From Xylogone sp. PMI_703 (Eukaryota; Ascomycota; Leotiomycetes): a stretch of 64,000 nt of DNA. Position 1 is the first letter of the stretch. Every line of letters starts with the position of its first letter. A model generated the notes under the pieces. The model did no database searches. It saw nothing but the letters and a program-made list of their open reading frames with translations, and had not been told where the DNA came from. Location of the stretch: contig JAJTUQ010000014.1 in the NCBI GenBank assembly GCA_021399445.1, forward strand, positions 62,001 through 126,000, written 5' to 3'. Of this stretch, positions 22,951 to 36,001 are shown one piece after another. Position numbers and translations under genes: made by a program.

Positions 22951-23583
22951 GGGCCTGTTTGGTTTCGGATTTTGACCTTATTTTGCCCACTTTTATGAAC
23001 TGAACGCTGAATCCAAACACCCCCATGCTCATTTTCGGCTAATCCCTGAATGATCCCCTGCTAGTAAGATTTATCCCTTGCTAGCGAAATTAGCCCTGGA
23101 GGACCCATTTTAGGCCAGGGTGTTCATTTTGGGCTTTTTTCGATAGTGGGTAACAAAATCCCAGAATTAGGTCAGACCTAATTCTGAGCTTATTTTGATG
23201 CTCATTTTGTGATCTTTTAGGTAATATATCAACGAATATTACTTTTTTGAGTTTAAGCTCTAATATTCAAATAATATTGAAGAGTTACCTCTTTATATGA
23301 TGATATCATAATTTTAGAATTTTACATAAATTGTATAAAATTATATAAAGAAATATGTACACAAAAATAATACCTAAAAAATAAAGTTAAGATTTATCTG
23401 TATAAAATTTTATAAATTAATAATATAAATTATTCATAACTATAAATTTAACTATACTTAATACGTATAAGCTAATTTTGCTTAATTTAGTAGTTTTAGC
23501 GTTACACTAAATCAAAATGCCAAGCAAAAGGCGAGTAAAATCCATTTTCAAACTGAACTGAAAATCCGAAACCAAACAGGCCC
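22951..23583. mobile_element. MITE with perfect 23-bp TIRs and TAA duplication
   Basis: A non-coding element of 633 bp bounded by perfect 23-bp inverted repeats beginning GGGCCTGTTTGGTTTC (22,951-22,973 and 23,561-23,583). It is flanked by TAA on both sides (22,948-22,950 and 23,584-23,586). A 3-bp TWA-type duplication and G-rich TIRs are typical of PIF/Harbinger MITEs (established knowledge). The interior is AT-rich and codes for nothing. Confidence 0.85.
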
Positions 23584-23594
23584 TAACTAACTTA

Positions 23595-24135
23595 GGGTAT
23601 ACTTAAATCCACTTGGGCGCGTTTTTATCAACTTGACACAGACCACTACATGAACACTACAGCTGACATCGGCACCACGACGCGTTCGATTTGGCATAAG
23701 TTTAATTGATTTTTTGGTATAACTCTAAATATTAAGGACGGGCTTCAGGCGTACCGCACAGTATGAGCTGCACTGTACGGTATAGGCTGCACTGTATGGC
23801 TAACACCCTACAGGCTCAGGCCCTACAAGGCTTCGCTTACAGGGCCTCAGACCTGTAAGCAAGCTGAAAAGAGCCAACGGCCGTAGGGCGTTGGCGATAC
23901 GGTACAGCCTATAACTACTGTACGGTGTACCTTATACAGTACAGTATAATATATACTATAAAATTTTTACACTTTATAGTATTATTCGTGTGTATACATT
24001 AGTATGCCTAAAACGTGCTTGTGTTTTGGTTATTCATAGTTATAGCAAAATATGCTCCAGTGTCGGTCGTACGCGTGTAAAGTGGTCTGTGTCAAGTTGA
24101 TATAAGAACGCGCCCAAGTGGATTTAAGTATACCA
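23595..24135. mobile_element. MITE with about 50-bp TIRs and 8-bp duplication (hAT-like)
   Basis: A non-coding element of 541 bp. The left end begins GGTATACTTAAATCCACTTG from its second base, and the right end is its reverse complement. Similarity of the ends continues for about 50 bp to AACTTGACACAGACCACT. Both sides carry the 8-bp duplication CTAACTTA (23,587-23,594 and 24,136-24,143). Eight-bp duplications are the hallmark of hAT elements. The middle contains further palindromic CACTGTAYGG and CCCTACAGG-type segments. Confidence 0.85.
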
Positions 24136-24310
24136 CTAACTTAATGGCCAATGTAATATTATTATACATAAAAATCAACAAAGTTATTATGCTATACAAT
24201 GTACATGTACTTCAGCCCAACCACTGCGACATTAATCCTTGACAGGCTCACATGGTCGGGATTTATGTAAATTCTGCTAGCTACCCCGCATACTTCGCAT
24301 ACTCCGTACA

Positions 24311-24324
24311 CCCCGAACGCGGGG
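24311..24324. promoter_or_regulatory. Inverted CCCCG/CGGGG site before the second regulator
   Basis: CCCCG, spacer AACG, CGGGG lies 81 bp upstream of the ATG of the regulator. Zn2Cys6 dimers commonly bind inverted CGG triplets, so autoregulation or control by the other factor is possible. Unproven. Confidence 0.3.
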
Positions 24325-24404
24325 TAACATCCGAGGTCCTCACATCTTATTAAATTGTTACGACTCTAACCATCTTGTCGTCGCGAGCTTCAATCTTGGA
24401 TATT

Positions 24405-26752
24405 ATGGCTAGTACTGGCAATCAATACGACGACAGACTCATCAAACGCATCCGTCAAGCATGCACCAACTGCAGGTCAGTTTGCCTCCGGTATCCCCTT
24501 TCCTCTCCTCACCTAACCTCTCCGTCAAGACGCAAGAAAGTGCGATGCTCTGGCCAACGTCCAATCTGCTCGTCCTGCCGCCATCTCTCACAAGAATGTG
24601 ACTATTCCACGGGACCAAGTCTTGCCATGACGCAACCATCCCAGGTTAGTAGTCTCCAGTACGCTTGCGTGTTGCTTGTTGAGAGAGAAACGATGATCTC
24701 TGACAATTTCTAGGACGTCCTATTTAGCAGAGTGACCTCTCTAGAAGCGCAGCTAGCTCAACTAGCTAGCACCCTGCAGAGGTTTGTGGAAGCGATTAAC
24801 AATGTGTAGTGGGCACGTATTTATCATCTCTTTACTTTTAGTCAATCCCAGAATAATATGGCTGCCTCGCAACAACAACGACCGCTTCTTTTTAATTCAG
24901 CAGCAACTTTCGGTGAGCAGAGACACTCTGTACCCCCTTCCGCCGATAAGTGAGTGTTCCTTACTTAACACCATCACGAAAACGATGTTAATCTCGGCCT
25001 AGCGTCAATTCAGAGCTTCCGTCCGCTGTGATCCAGTCTGCCGTTGATGACTACTTCAACCATTGTCATAATCAGCCGTACTCTCTTTTTCAAGAACAAA
25101 GGTTCCGCAGGCGCATGGAGATGGGCCTTGTGCCACGCTATCTGCTTCTGGTTTTCTTGGCCTGTGCCATACGTGCCTCCACCAATCTGTTCCTACACGC
25201 TAGGGAGCGTGATATGGCGGATAGTTATAGGCGCGAATCTTGGAAATTAATGATCGCAAGATGGCAAGAAATCAATGAAGAAACGGAAGTCGGCGTTATC
25301 CAGGCACTGGCCCTGCACTGTATCCTGGATCTTGCAGGTACGTTCCTTGGGATGTGTTATGTTTTGACGCCTGCGAATTAACTGGGGCAGAGGGCAAACG
25401 TTACGGATTTTGGATCAAGATTGGACTTGCGGTTCGCAACTGTCAGGATCTGCGTTTAATGCTTGAGCCTAGTACAGACTTGGACTCAGTTGATCAGGAA
25501 GAGAGAAGACGGGTTTTTTGGTCTATCTACGTTTTGGACAAATTTGCAGCCTGCGAGAGAACAAGACCTTCAGCCATTGCTGACGACGACTGCCATGTTC
25601 AATTTCCTAGCGACGAAGAGTTCTTTCGCCAAGGATTATACCAAAAGAGCTGTCATATGGACCTCATTCGATCAACTGATTGGACCATGAACGCCGACAT
25701 TAGTCAATTCGGCCTACTTGTCATACTCTCATCAACTCTGGGACGGTGTGCGAAGTACAATCTGCACGAGCAAAATTACAAATCTGAAAAGGCGCCCTGG
25801 GACTCTACGTCGGATTTTGCAGTGATCAACTCCTTCTTATATCTGGTGGAATCTAACTTCCGCATGGAAGAATCCCTGAAGACCTTGGTTACAAGAGAGT
25901 ACACAAAAAATGGTGTTATAGACCAACAACGGGTAGGACATCTCATATTATCACGTACGGTGTACCACCTCTGTAGACTCCTCTTGCATCATCCCCTGCT
26001 CCTTCTACGAAGAGCAAATGAACTCCTCGACCGAGCTCCTACAAGCTTTTTCCGCAGTGTTCTACAATCCTGCCGAGAATACGCCGCTACTCTCGTGACC
26101 CTAATCCGAGACGCGATAGACATACGCTGCGCAGTATCTAGTCCTTTCTATGCTTACTGCGTATTCATAGCTGGCACAGTCCGCTGTCTCGATCTTGACT
26201 CCGATGTCGAAATGGTCAAAGTCGAGGCGTCAAAGGATTTTGAATTTACAAGAAACTTTATATCTGAGCTTTCGAAACAGTGGAAAACAGCAGGCTCAAT
26301 GGTACGTCGGTGCTACATACATTCTATCCACGTCATAGGCTAATCCAGCATAGTCCAAGTCTTTGGAAGTCTTTCAGACAGAGTGTTCAGCACATTGCGG
26401 CCTAGTGCGTACTCCTTTCACAATCGAAACTTGCGACATCACCACTGCGGGACATTTAGCTCGCCTGATGGACCATGGACTCTTCGGCAGTCCTGACGTC
26501 CGCAGTTTTAGCCCGGAAGCTGAAACTGCGAAGTCTCCATCGAGAGTCTGGACACCAGGCACTTCAAACTTTCAGGATTTGTCTGAAAGTCCCTTAGCAC
26601 ATCCCGAAAATGGACCCGTCTTAGTTCAGCAAAGGAGCGATGTAGCTTATCATTCTACGAATCTAGCCTACGGCGACTCATTCTTCTCAGACTCTGATCC
26701 ACAGGATGTCTCGCCCTTGTCGCATTTCCTGTTAAGTCAGGAATTTTCGTGA
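24405..26752 (+). CDS. Zn(II)2Cys6 transcription factor with Fungal_trans domain
   Basis: Predicted 668-residue nuclear regulator from seven exons: 24,405-24,475, 24,530-24,644, 24,714-24,781, 24,842-24,949, 25,003-25,337, 25,391-26,301 and 26,354-26,752. The six introns (52-69 bp) are GT-AG and in phase. The zinc cluster is at residues 20-47, C-x2-C-x6-C-x6-C-x2-C-x6-C, with RKKVRC after the first intron, which again splits the cluster. A leucine-rich coiled coil (VLFSRVTSLEAQLAQLASTL) follows at about 64-83 and should mediate dimerisation. The middle region (about residues 130-420) has the pattern of the PF04082 fungal TF domain, including the tell-tale EERRRVFWSIYVLD. The Ser/Asp-rich end, finishing FLLSQEFS, may be an activation domain. 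The gene is uninterrupted. It ends 715 bp before the retrotransposon block. Confidence 0.9.
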
Positions 26753-27466
26753 ACCTATCATTAAATCCTCTTGTACTTATACATAGCCCAGGGAGTCATA
26801 CCATTAAATGGGAAACTGCAAAAAGAGCGTCAGCTGTGCTACGGTCAAAAGCTATAACAACAGAATAATATAACGCGAAGTAATAGATGTGTATAGCAAA
26901 CTGTAAAATCGGATACTATTCGTTATGTGGCACTTGGTGTTTTCCTCTAATCGTCGGCTCTCTTCGCTTAATCAGCCTTCATTTCTAGTCGTCGCCTCCT
27001 AGTCGGTGGACGTGAGTGTGACAGCAAAGTGAGTGTGACACTTTATCTTTTTGTACGCGTTTCGCATAGTAAAAAATAATTAATTTCATCGCACTACCAC
27101 AACAACATTAACCCTTAAACTATCACAATAGCATACCCAATGTTTACCTTAATTTAACACCGTATTTTAGAAGCCGGAGAATGGCTTTCCGAAAACCCTA
27201 ACGAGAGCTTTTCCGTTGACAAGTAAGATATTCAGCCGGTTAACTTTGGCTATGGCCAAAAAGCGGGGTACTCTATTCAGTACCAAGCATAAACAGCATA
27301 GTGGCCAGAATTGAATATTGATAATTGCCCAAGGGTAAGCTGTTCATGCTTATATTAAGTTGTTACTCGAAAATAGCTAATTGCTTACCAAAGATATCAT
27401 ATTCAGTGTTATCTGCCATGTATGTAATGAAGCTAATTAACCTTCTTTAACTATAAGTTAGTTTTG
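26753..27466. other. 3' flank of the island, no gene
   Basis: No coding region seen. It contains a short direct repeat GTGAGTGTGACA (twice near 27,011-27,042). Normal composition continues to the exact insertion point of the retrotransposon block at 27,472, where the GAAGT duplication begins at 27,467. Confidence 0.5.
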
Positions 27467-27471
27467 GAAGT

Positions 27472-28042
27472 TGTAATGTTCCTACTAGGGTCTGGGGTAT
27501 CTATCACACAAATGATAGATGAAGGTAAAGGGCAAGAGAATAACTTCACAGTGTAAAGGCTTGTTACTATGAAATGCAGGTATCCTGTAAATCAATTGAG
27601 TTAAGCACGAGGCTCCTATTTATGGCTTAACTACATTCTTTATATAATAGTTAAAAGAGATAGTGACAGTCCTGGATTAGTCCGATCTTTACTGATCGTG
27701 GGATTAGTACGATCAGCGCTGATCTTACTGATCATCTTAGCTAATCCAGGTGCTTGCTTAATTACTAATATTAGCCTTTCGCACGTACAAGTAAATAGTT
27801 AGCACAAGCAGAAAGGTAATATTAATTTTCTGATAATACTATTCTATAATTTGTATAATTTTTCTTATAATACTAATGTCGAACTTATACTATCCTTTTA
27901 TTAATATTAATAATGTAATAATATTAACAATATTATAACTAGGTCTTTAATAGCTATCTTAATTTATACTTATTTAACCAAAGTGTTAACTACAGAGACT
28001 ATAGAACCTAGTCATTTGTTATAACCCTGCAAGGTCATAACA
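27472..28042 (-). repeat. 3' LTR of the outer 27,472-49,213 element
   Basis: A 571-bp LTR in minus orientation, ending on the right at CATAACA before the purine tract (CTATCCTCTTCTTAG). Its U3 holds the inverted CCTGGATTAG (27,671-27,680) and CTAATCCAGG (27,741-27,750) around several GATC units. Confidence 0.88.
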
Positions 28043-28133
28043 CTATCCTCTTCTTAGCTTAGTTTTGCCCTGAAGTTTATAATGAAAAGTATAAGAAATC
28101 TCGCAAAAATCTAAACTTCTTTTCCTTTTCATT

Positions 28134-28684
28134 ATATCTTCAAAGTATTCAGTTACTAAAGAGTATATTGATTTAAAAAAGTAAAAGATTTTGGTAATCA
28201 AAAATTATAATAAATTATATTCTTAAATTAAATTTACAAGAATTTTAATATTATTTCTGTATTCTTTTTGTAAAAAGAAAAAACTAAATTATATTATAAC
28301 AAAAAGTTCTTATCATTATACAGAATGTATAAAAGCCCAGGATTATACGAAATATAATATTCTTCCTTTAAGTTCCGAGGAATAAGATAAGATAACCTGT
28401 AAAAAAGCCTAGCTAAAAACTAATCATAAAAAAGCTTTAGTTAAATTTCTTTGGCTTAATATATAATAATAACAATTCTGGTCTTATGTTAATGAAATAT
28501 TCCAGAAAAAGTTTAGTATTTTAGACAAATTAAATATTGAAAAAAAGAAAGAAAAAATCAAACAAGAACAAAAAGAAAAAGAAGTTCTAAGATAAGTAAC
28601 ACTTATTTAGTAAACAAAAGTTAATCTTCTTAAAGTTTTCTTTTTTGACGTTAATTTACTTACTTATATTAATATTCTTTTTAA
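28134..28684 (+). pseudogene. Antisense frame of the outer element (aORF copy 2)
   Basis: Runs opposite to pol and starts at an ATA (ATG in sister copies) 91 bp from the 3' LTR. The middle reads Y-S-F-C-K-K-K-K-L-N-Y, then eight residues, then Y-T-E-C and, eight residues later, Y. If Tyr stands for RIP-mutated Cys, the spacing is C-x2-C-x6-C-x8-C-x2-C-x8-C, the same as in the copy at 42.4 kb. The lysine-rich tail is cut by the insertion of the 28,690 element. Confidence 0.5.
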
Positions 28685-28689
28685 CAAAG

Positions 28690-29274
28690 TATAACGTTCC
28701 TACTAGGATATGGGGTTGTCTATCACTCAAATGATAGACAAAGGTAAAGGGCAAGAGAATAACTTCACAAGGCTTAGGATAGTTATTATGAAATGCAAGT
28801 ATATTATAAATCAATTAAGTTAAGTACGAGGCTTTTATCTACTGTGAAATTATCTACTTATATAATGAAGATTAGTATATTAAGTATATTAGTTATACTT
28901 TATACTCAATATACTGGATATACATCTTATGTAATTACTTATTTATTAATATTAATTGTTTATATATATAAACAAATAATTAACATAAACGGAAAAGTAG
29001 TATTAATTTCCTGATAATATTATTACTTAGTTAATATAACCAAAAGGTTAATACTACAACTTCAATAATATTATCCTTTAACTTGTATAACCTTTTTTAT
29101 AATATTAATGTTGAACTTATACTATTTTTTCGTTAATACTAATAATGTAATAATACTAATAATACTATAACCAGGTCCTTGATAATTGTCTTAATCTATA
29201 TTTATTTAACTAAAGTGATAACTATGAAAGTCTTATAATCTAGTCATTTATTATAACCTTGCAAGATTATAATA
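28690..29274 (-). repeat. 3' LTR of the 28,690-35,996 element
   Basis: 585 bp, minus orientation, begins TATAACGTTCC (TGTAACG in unmutated copies). Its U3 holds the TTAGTATATTAAGTATA type of variable block. Confidence 0.88.
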
Positions 29275-29364
29275 CTATCCTTTTCTTAGTTTAATGTCAT
29301 CTCGACACTTAAAGTTATAATTATGAACTTTTTCCCAAGAACTAAACTTTCCTTTCCTTTTATC

Positions 29365-29960
29365 ATATTACTTAAATATAAGTCTAATTACGAAGAATAC
29401 ATAAAGAAAAGGAAAATGATAAAGAATTCTGGTTATTTTATAGTTTTTAAGTGTTATTACTGTCTTGTCAACAATAAAAAGTGTTATTATAGTCCTTAGT
29501 CCATTAAATATAATAAATATATTTATCAAAATAGAAAGTACGAACTTGATCCGAACATAGATAAGTTAAAATGTTTGGTCGAAGAGGAGGAATGTCTTAA
29601 ACAAAAAAAAAGAAAGCTTTGGCTTACATAACCTGTTTTCGCAAATTGTAAAAGTTAATCAAGACAAAAGATCATAATATAATTATTTAAAGCGTTTTTA
29701 CGATAAAAGAACTAAAGAAGATCGAAGAACAAGAAAGGAAAGAAATAAAAGAGAAAGAGAAACTCGAACAGGAATAAAAGGAAAATAAGACATTATAACA
29801 AGTGAAAACTACTTAGTCAGTAAAGGCAGGGCTCTCTGGGGCCTTCCTCTCTAAGGCTAAACTACTTATTTATACTAATATTCTTTTCGATGAAACCTGG
29901 TTAACTTCATTTGTTCATACTCCTCCAGAAACTTATTAGAATTAGTAAAATATTCTTCTG
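29365..29960 (+). pseudogene. Antisense zinc-cluster-like frame (aORF copy 3)
   Basis: On the strand opposite to pol, starting at an ATA (ATG in the copy at 62,963) 91 bp from the 3' LTR. It reads KCYYCLVNNKKCYYSP, then a stop (TAG, from CAG), then SIKYNKYIYQNRKYELDPNI. With Tyr for lost Cys the spacing is C-x2-C-x6-C-x8-C-x2-C-x6-C. A long charged coiled-coil-like tail follows (for example KEDREQERKEIKEKEKLEQE) and then a segment, YTNILFDETWLTS, shared with the other copies. Gal4-type zinc clusters have this spacing, but the basic loop is only partly present. Function unknown. Confidence 0.55.
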
Positions 29961-32900
29961 GTTCCTAAGTATCTAACTATCTGTACTCCTTTCATTCCTT
30001 CTATCTGACTAAATATTTTTTCTTGTTCTTTACTAACTTGTTATCTAAGATTTCCTCGACTTCTTATTCTATATTTAAGTCTTATTCTAACTCTAAATCC
30101 AGAGTTAATAATGATCTTAGGAATACTTTCTTTAGTACAGTTATATAAAATACTAAATATATTTACATAATATTAAAAAGTTCTAGTTTATATATTAGAT
30201 TTCTTAGTTTCTTTTTGATTTTGTATAATTTAATCTTTTTCTAATCTAATTTATTATTCAGTCTTATTGTTTTGATAAATCTACAGATAATATAAACTTT
30301 ATCCTTTTCTTCAAACTTAAGTTCTATATTATACTTTTGATTATAGTACTTTTTCATATATTCTTGTATAAATTTAATATTATACTTTAAGTAATTATAG
30401 ATTTTTTCTAATTTGTCTACTTATTGTTTAATTATTTTAGAAATGTTTTTTATCTCTGCTTTTATGAAGTGGATTTGGGCTTTGTAGCCATAATTCGCAA
30501 AAAAAGGTATAACTTTAGTAATTTCGCTTTTTGTACTATTATACATTAATTATGCCATTAGTAAAAGATCTTTCCAATTTGACTACTTATAATTTATATA
30601 ACAGTAAAGATAAATTCCTATAATCTGGTTGACTTATTTAGTCTGTCTGTCTGTCTGAGCCCATTTTTTTGTAATAATTTTCTTTTTGATGCTTAATCTT
30701 TTGTAGATTGTTTCCCAGAATTTTGATATAAAGAACTTATCTTTGTCCAAAATAATTTTTATTAAAATATTATAGTCTACTATAATCCTGGAAATCGTAA
30801 TTTCCACTAAATCCTTAGTTATCTATATTTCTTTTTATGATAACATAATAAAGTACTTCATAAGTCTATTGACTATAATAAAGATTAAGTCATAATAATC
30901 TTCATCTAGTCCATTAACATTTCTTAATAAGAATAATCTTATGATAAAATCTTATGAAATAAAAGTCCAAGGCTTTTCTGATATCTGAAAAAACATTAAT
31001 TATCCTACAGGCTTCTTTCTTGATGTTCTAACTTTATAACAAACATTGTAATTATTAACGACTTTAATGACTTCTTGCTGAAATTTAAAGATAAAGAATT
31101 CCTGTTATAGTCTATTCTTGGTCTTTGTGATTCCTTGATAACTATATATAAACAATTTGTATTATTCTTTCACGAATTCCTGGGCGATTAATAATAAGAT
31201 AAATACTTTCTCATCTTTCAGCCAAATGCCTAGAAATTCCTAATCTTCAAACTAGCCAGCCTCAAGATCCTTAAAGATTTCTTTCTTTTCTGCAATAACT
31301 AATTTAATCTTTTCTAACCATTCTTCATCAATAACTTATATGACTATTAATATTTATATATAATTAAGGTATAAAATGTTATCTTCCTTTTTAAATATAA
31401 TAAATTCTTACTTAAAACTTCCTTTTATGTAGTCTGGTTGTTTACTTAAAGTATTAACTTTAATATTCTCTGATCCTTAGATATAACAAATCCTGAAATT
31501 GTATTATACTAATGTTTTGTACTAATACACTTATTTACTATTAAGATTTTTAATAATCATAAAAGTTATTAGATTCTTATAATCTAATAAAATCTTAAAT
31601 AAATGTTTAATATTACATAAATAAACTTTTTAATACTTATAATAATCTACAATGACCAAAAGTTTCTTCTCATAAATGTCATAATTTAACTTTACTAAAA
31701 TAAACTTTCGAAAATAAAAAACTACTAGCCTTTAACGTCCTTTGTCATCCTTTTATAACAAGACTCTACTTAACACCTTACCTAAGGCGTCTGTTTCTAG
31801 CAAGTATGATTTCTTAAGATCAGCATAAACCAATATTCAGTCTTCATCAAACTAATCTTTAACTTCTTGAAAAGTTCTCTCCTACCTCTCTTCCCAAACG
31901 AAGAGTATATCTTTCTTCATTAATTCTATTAATAGACTGGCTATCTTTGAGTAAGTTATCACATAATATCTATAATAATTAACAAGTCTATTAAACTACT
32001 AAACTTCTTTGACTGTTCTTGGAATAAACCATTCTTTAATAACTTTTACTTTTTCCAGATCTATTCAAAATCCTTTGTCCGAAATTATTTTACTTAAAAA
32101 CTTCACTTCTGTCACATTAAACTGACATTTAGCTAACTTACATTTTATGTCATTATTAATTAATACCTTAAGTACAACACGAACATATTATTTATATTCT
32201 TCTAATATCTTAGAATAAATCAAAATATTATCTAAATATACTATTACAAAATAATCTAAATACAGTCTCAAAATCATATTATTTACTTTTTACGTAATTA
32301 TTAATACATTTATTAGACCAAAAAGCATGACCAATAATTCATAAAATCCATATTTGGTTCGAATAATAATATACAATTTATGTCTTTCCTTGATCTTTAT
32401 CAAGTTAAATCTTATAACAAAGTTTAATTTCGTAAAATATCTGGCTTTAATGAGTATATCTTGTATATTATTAATACGAAATAATAGGTATTTGTTTTTT
32501 ATAGTTTTACTATTTAAATTTCTGTAATCTTTATATAGTCTTCCCTGGGGGTCGTCTGACTTTAATGCTTATATTAATAGCATTCTCCACAAAGAGTTCA
32601 ATTCCCTGTAAAAGCTCTTTGTAGTTTGTTCATCCAGTCATTTTCTCAAGATCTTATCTCTGGCAAGATTCATTTTATAAATAAGTTTATATAAAAAGGT
32701 TACATTTTCTTAGAGAATGATTTCGTGGTCTCATTCTTTGTATAAAAGTAAAGTTATATCTTTTGGTCGTAGAATAAATAACTTACGATAATCTTAGTAT
32801 TCTTCTAGAAAAGTGTCTAGTTTATTCTAGAGGTCATCCTGAATAAGTTTAACAGCAAAAACATCTTACGTAGACTATTCTTTTGGTCCAGTGTTACAGT

Positions 32901-35400
32901 AACATTTAAATATTAATTTTTTTATTTTCTAATTAATATTTAGGTTATGGAATTCTAACCAAGGTTATCTTAGGATAATATTTTCTTTTCCAAGAGAAAA
33001 AACCTCAAACTAAATTTGTTCTTGGTAATTTCTAATCCTTATAATAAACAGTTTAATTCTGGCGAATACTCTTTCTTTTATCAATAAGTTATTAGCTATT
33101 CGTAAGAGTTGATTATAGACTTCAGTCTATATATCTATCGTTTTAACAACTTGTAACAAGATTAAGTTAATCTAGCTTCTCGAATTTACTAAAGTTCTAA
33201 AGTTTCCGTTACTAAACTTAATATCTAACCAGATGATATTTCCTTCGTTAGCCATAAACATATCAAAAGTGAATTCTGTATTAAATTCTTCTTCTTGAGT
33301 TATCTAAGGTAATACCTTCTTTGCTCTAAGCTTTCTCAGATTAAACAGGTTATCGATATACTTCTTAAAAAACATCCATTCATCATTAAACTCATAATAA
33401 TAATTTATCCTATAATTATAATATTATTCTTGATATTCTATATAAAAAATTATTTTTCAACATATTTCCTTCTTGGCCTAGTACATCTTCTCTTGGTCTT
33501 TATAGTATATAACCTAGGCATAAAAGTCTTGTTAAAGTAGCCATATGTTTTCTCCCAGAGAGTAAAGTACCAGGTCATCATGATATAATTTATTAATAAT
33601 GATTTTTTCGAAGTTAGATTATACAACTTTAATTATTATTCTTAATTTCTATATTTTATATTAAAAAAGCCTATCTTGCTAAAGTAACATATCCTAGAAA
33701 ATATTTCTTTTGACTAATCTCCAGGTTTTTATACAACTTCTATCAGAGTAAAGAATTATTTTAATTAATATTATTCTTTTACTTACTTATAACTCATTTG
33801 TTTAGTAAAATTAAGCAATAAAATCTTCTTGTTTTATGTAGTTAAAAAGTTCAGAATCTCAGAAAATTTTCTGAAAAGATTCCTTTATTATTTTTTGATT
33901 AAATTCTAATACTTTAAGTATTGTATATAAAGAATACACTGGTGAAATCCTAGCATATCCTTTTCTTTTCGGTAAATCTTATAATATAACACTAAACATT
34001 AGTTCATTAATGTCTGTTTTAATTAGGGTTTCCTTGACTTGTACTTGATAAAATGTATTTTTCAAGTCTAATGTACTAAAGAATTTAGGCCTGGTTTCTT
34101 TATGAGTCATTAACACTCTTTTTATAGTCCTTGGGGAAAGGGGATCTAGTAAGTTGATTATATCTTAGTATTCTTCAGAGAGGAAATTGTCAAAGTGAAT
34201 AACTTTCAAGTTCTGTTGCTTTACTTCTTCTGTAATTGATATTAAGACATTTAACTTATTTATAGTTAAAGAAAAGACTCCTAAAGATATTATATTTCTG
34301 GTATTATAATAAACTTTTGTTGTAAGGTTTTCTGTAAGAAAAATTCATAAGATTTAGTCTATAGACTAATTTTTAATATTCTTTGGTAACTTGTCAGAGT
34401 TATTCTTTCTTACTAATAGGATATTCTCTGAATTATAAGATTTATTATCTTTGGTCAAAGATATCATAAACACAGTCTTAGCTTCTTTTGGCTTTCCTTT
34501 GTCCTTGTTATTGTATTCCTGGGCAGTATGTCCAGCTTATCTATATTTATAGCAAAATTTCCTTTCTCTCCTTTCTTTATATTGCTCAGAAGATAAGTTA
34601 TATTTATTTTTTCCTTTAAGTAATTCTTTATTATAGTTCTTGGGACTTTGTCTTTTTCTTCCTATAATCTTATTAAAGTTCATCAGGTCTTTTTGATCAT
34701 CAACGTAACTTTTTCGTTTATTTGTCTATAAGAAGTAAAGAATTCTTTTTTTCTTTTCTATATATTATTTATATTAAAAATTATCAATTTCCTTAGCCTT
34801 CTTCATTTGTTTTAGTAAAGTGTCCAAGCAAAGTTTAATTCGAGCCAATTTGTCCTTAATTATTTCTTTAAGTCCTTTGTAATACTAAAACATAAAAACT
34901 CCATTCTCTTAGTTAATTAAATTATTTAATTGCCTGAATCTGGTATTATATATTATTATAAATCCAGTTTACTTAAAAATATATAATTATTGTTTTACCT
35001 TATCTATTTCATGAAAGTTACTAAAAACTCTTTTTAATTCTTTTTCAAAATTGTCAATAAATTTGAAAATATTGATAATATCCTGTTATTTATCCTCATG
35101 TCCTAGTGAATATTTTTCTGTATTCTTAGTATATAGAAAGATTTATTATAATACTTCATTATCAAAGTAAAAGATTATCTAAATAATCTTTTCGAAATTA
35201 CTCTTGAATATTTACTTATGTAAAGATAAGTAAAAGTGAACCTGAAACAGAAATATCTTTAGCTTAATCCTCTTGTTATAATACTTTTTGATCTTTCTTA
35301 ACTTAAGTTTCTTTTCTATGAAGTTAAGTTACTAGTTCTGGTCTACTCCAGGAACTAGAAATACTAATGATTCTCTAGCCATAATACTTTTGAGTTTCTA
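29961..35400 (-). pseudogene. Broken gag-pol of the 28,690-35,996 chromovirus
   Basis: Minus-strand polyprotein with many RIP-type stops. The Gag zinc knuckle lies near 34,520-34,565 and still shows C...GH-x4 with Tyr at other Cys positions. RT, RNase H, integrase and chromodomain follow toward lower coordinates in the normal Ty3/Gypsy order, and match the copy at 41.7-49 kb along their length. Confidence 0.8.
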
Positions 35401-35411
35401 AGTACTTAAAG

Positions 35412-35996
35412 TATAATATTCCTATTAAGATATGAGGTTATTTATCACTTAAATGATAAACAAAAGTAAAGGACAAAAGAATAACTTCACAAGGCTTAAG
35501 ATAGTTATTATAAAATACAAATATACTGTAAATCAATTAAGTTAAACATAAAGCTCTTATCTACTATGAAACTATCTACTTATATAATAAAAGTTAATAT
35601 ATTAAGTATATTAGTTATACCCTATACTTAATATACTACATATACACCTTACATAATTACTTATTTGCTAATACTAACTGTCTACATATACAAATAAATA
35701 ATTAGCACAAATAGAAAGGTAATATTAATTTCCTGATAGTATTATCACCTAGTTAGTACAACCAAAGGGTTAGTATTACAACTTCGATAATACTATCCTT
35801 CAGCTTGTACAACCCTTTTTACAGTACTAATGTTGAACTTGTACTATCCTTTTGCTAGTATTAATAATATGATAATACTAGCAATACCATAACCAGGTCC
35901 TTGATAACCGTCTTAATCTATACTTATTTAACTAAGGCGATGGCTATGAAGGCCCTATAATCTGGTTGCTTATTACAACCTTGCGGGGTCGTAACA
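35412..35996 (-). repeat. 5' LTR of the 28,690-35,996 element
   Basis: 585 bp, minus orientation, right end GGGTCGTAACA with little RIP. The inner edge is followed by the hairpin-like sequence seen beside other family A 5' LTRs. Confidence 0.88.
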
Positions 35997-36001
35997 CAAA
36001 G

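Larger units (their letters stand above)
28690..35996 (-). mobile_element. Full-length family A chromovirus (TSD CAAAG)
   Basis: A 7,307-bp minus-strand element with LTRs of 585 bp each (28,690-29,274 and 35,412-35,996). It is flanked by a perfect 5-bp duplication CAAAG (28,685-28,689 and 35,997-36,001). It interrupts the 3'-end region of the outer element. Clearly less AT-rich than its host copy, so it arrived later. Confidence 0.92.
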
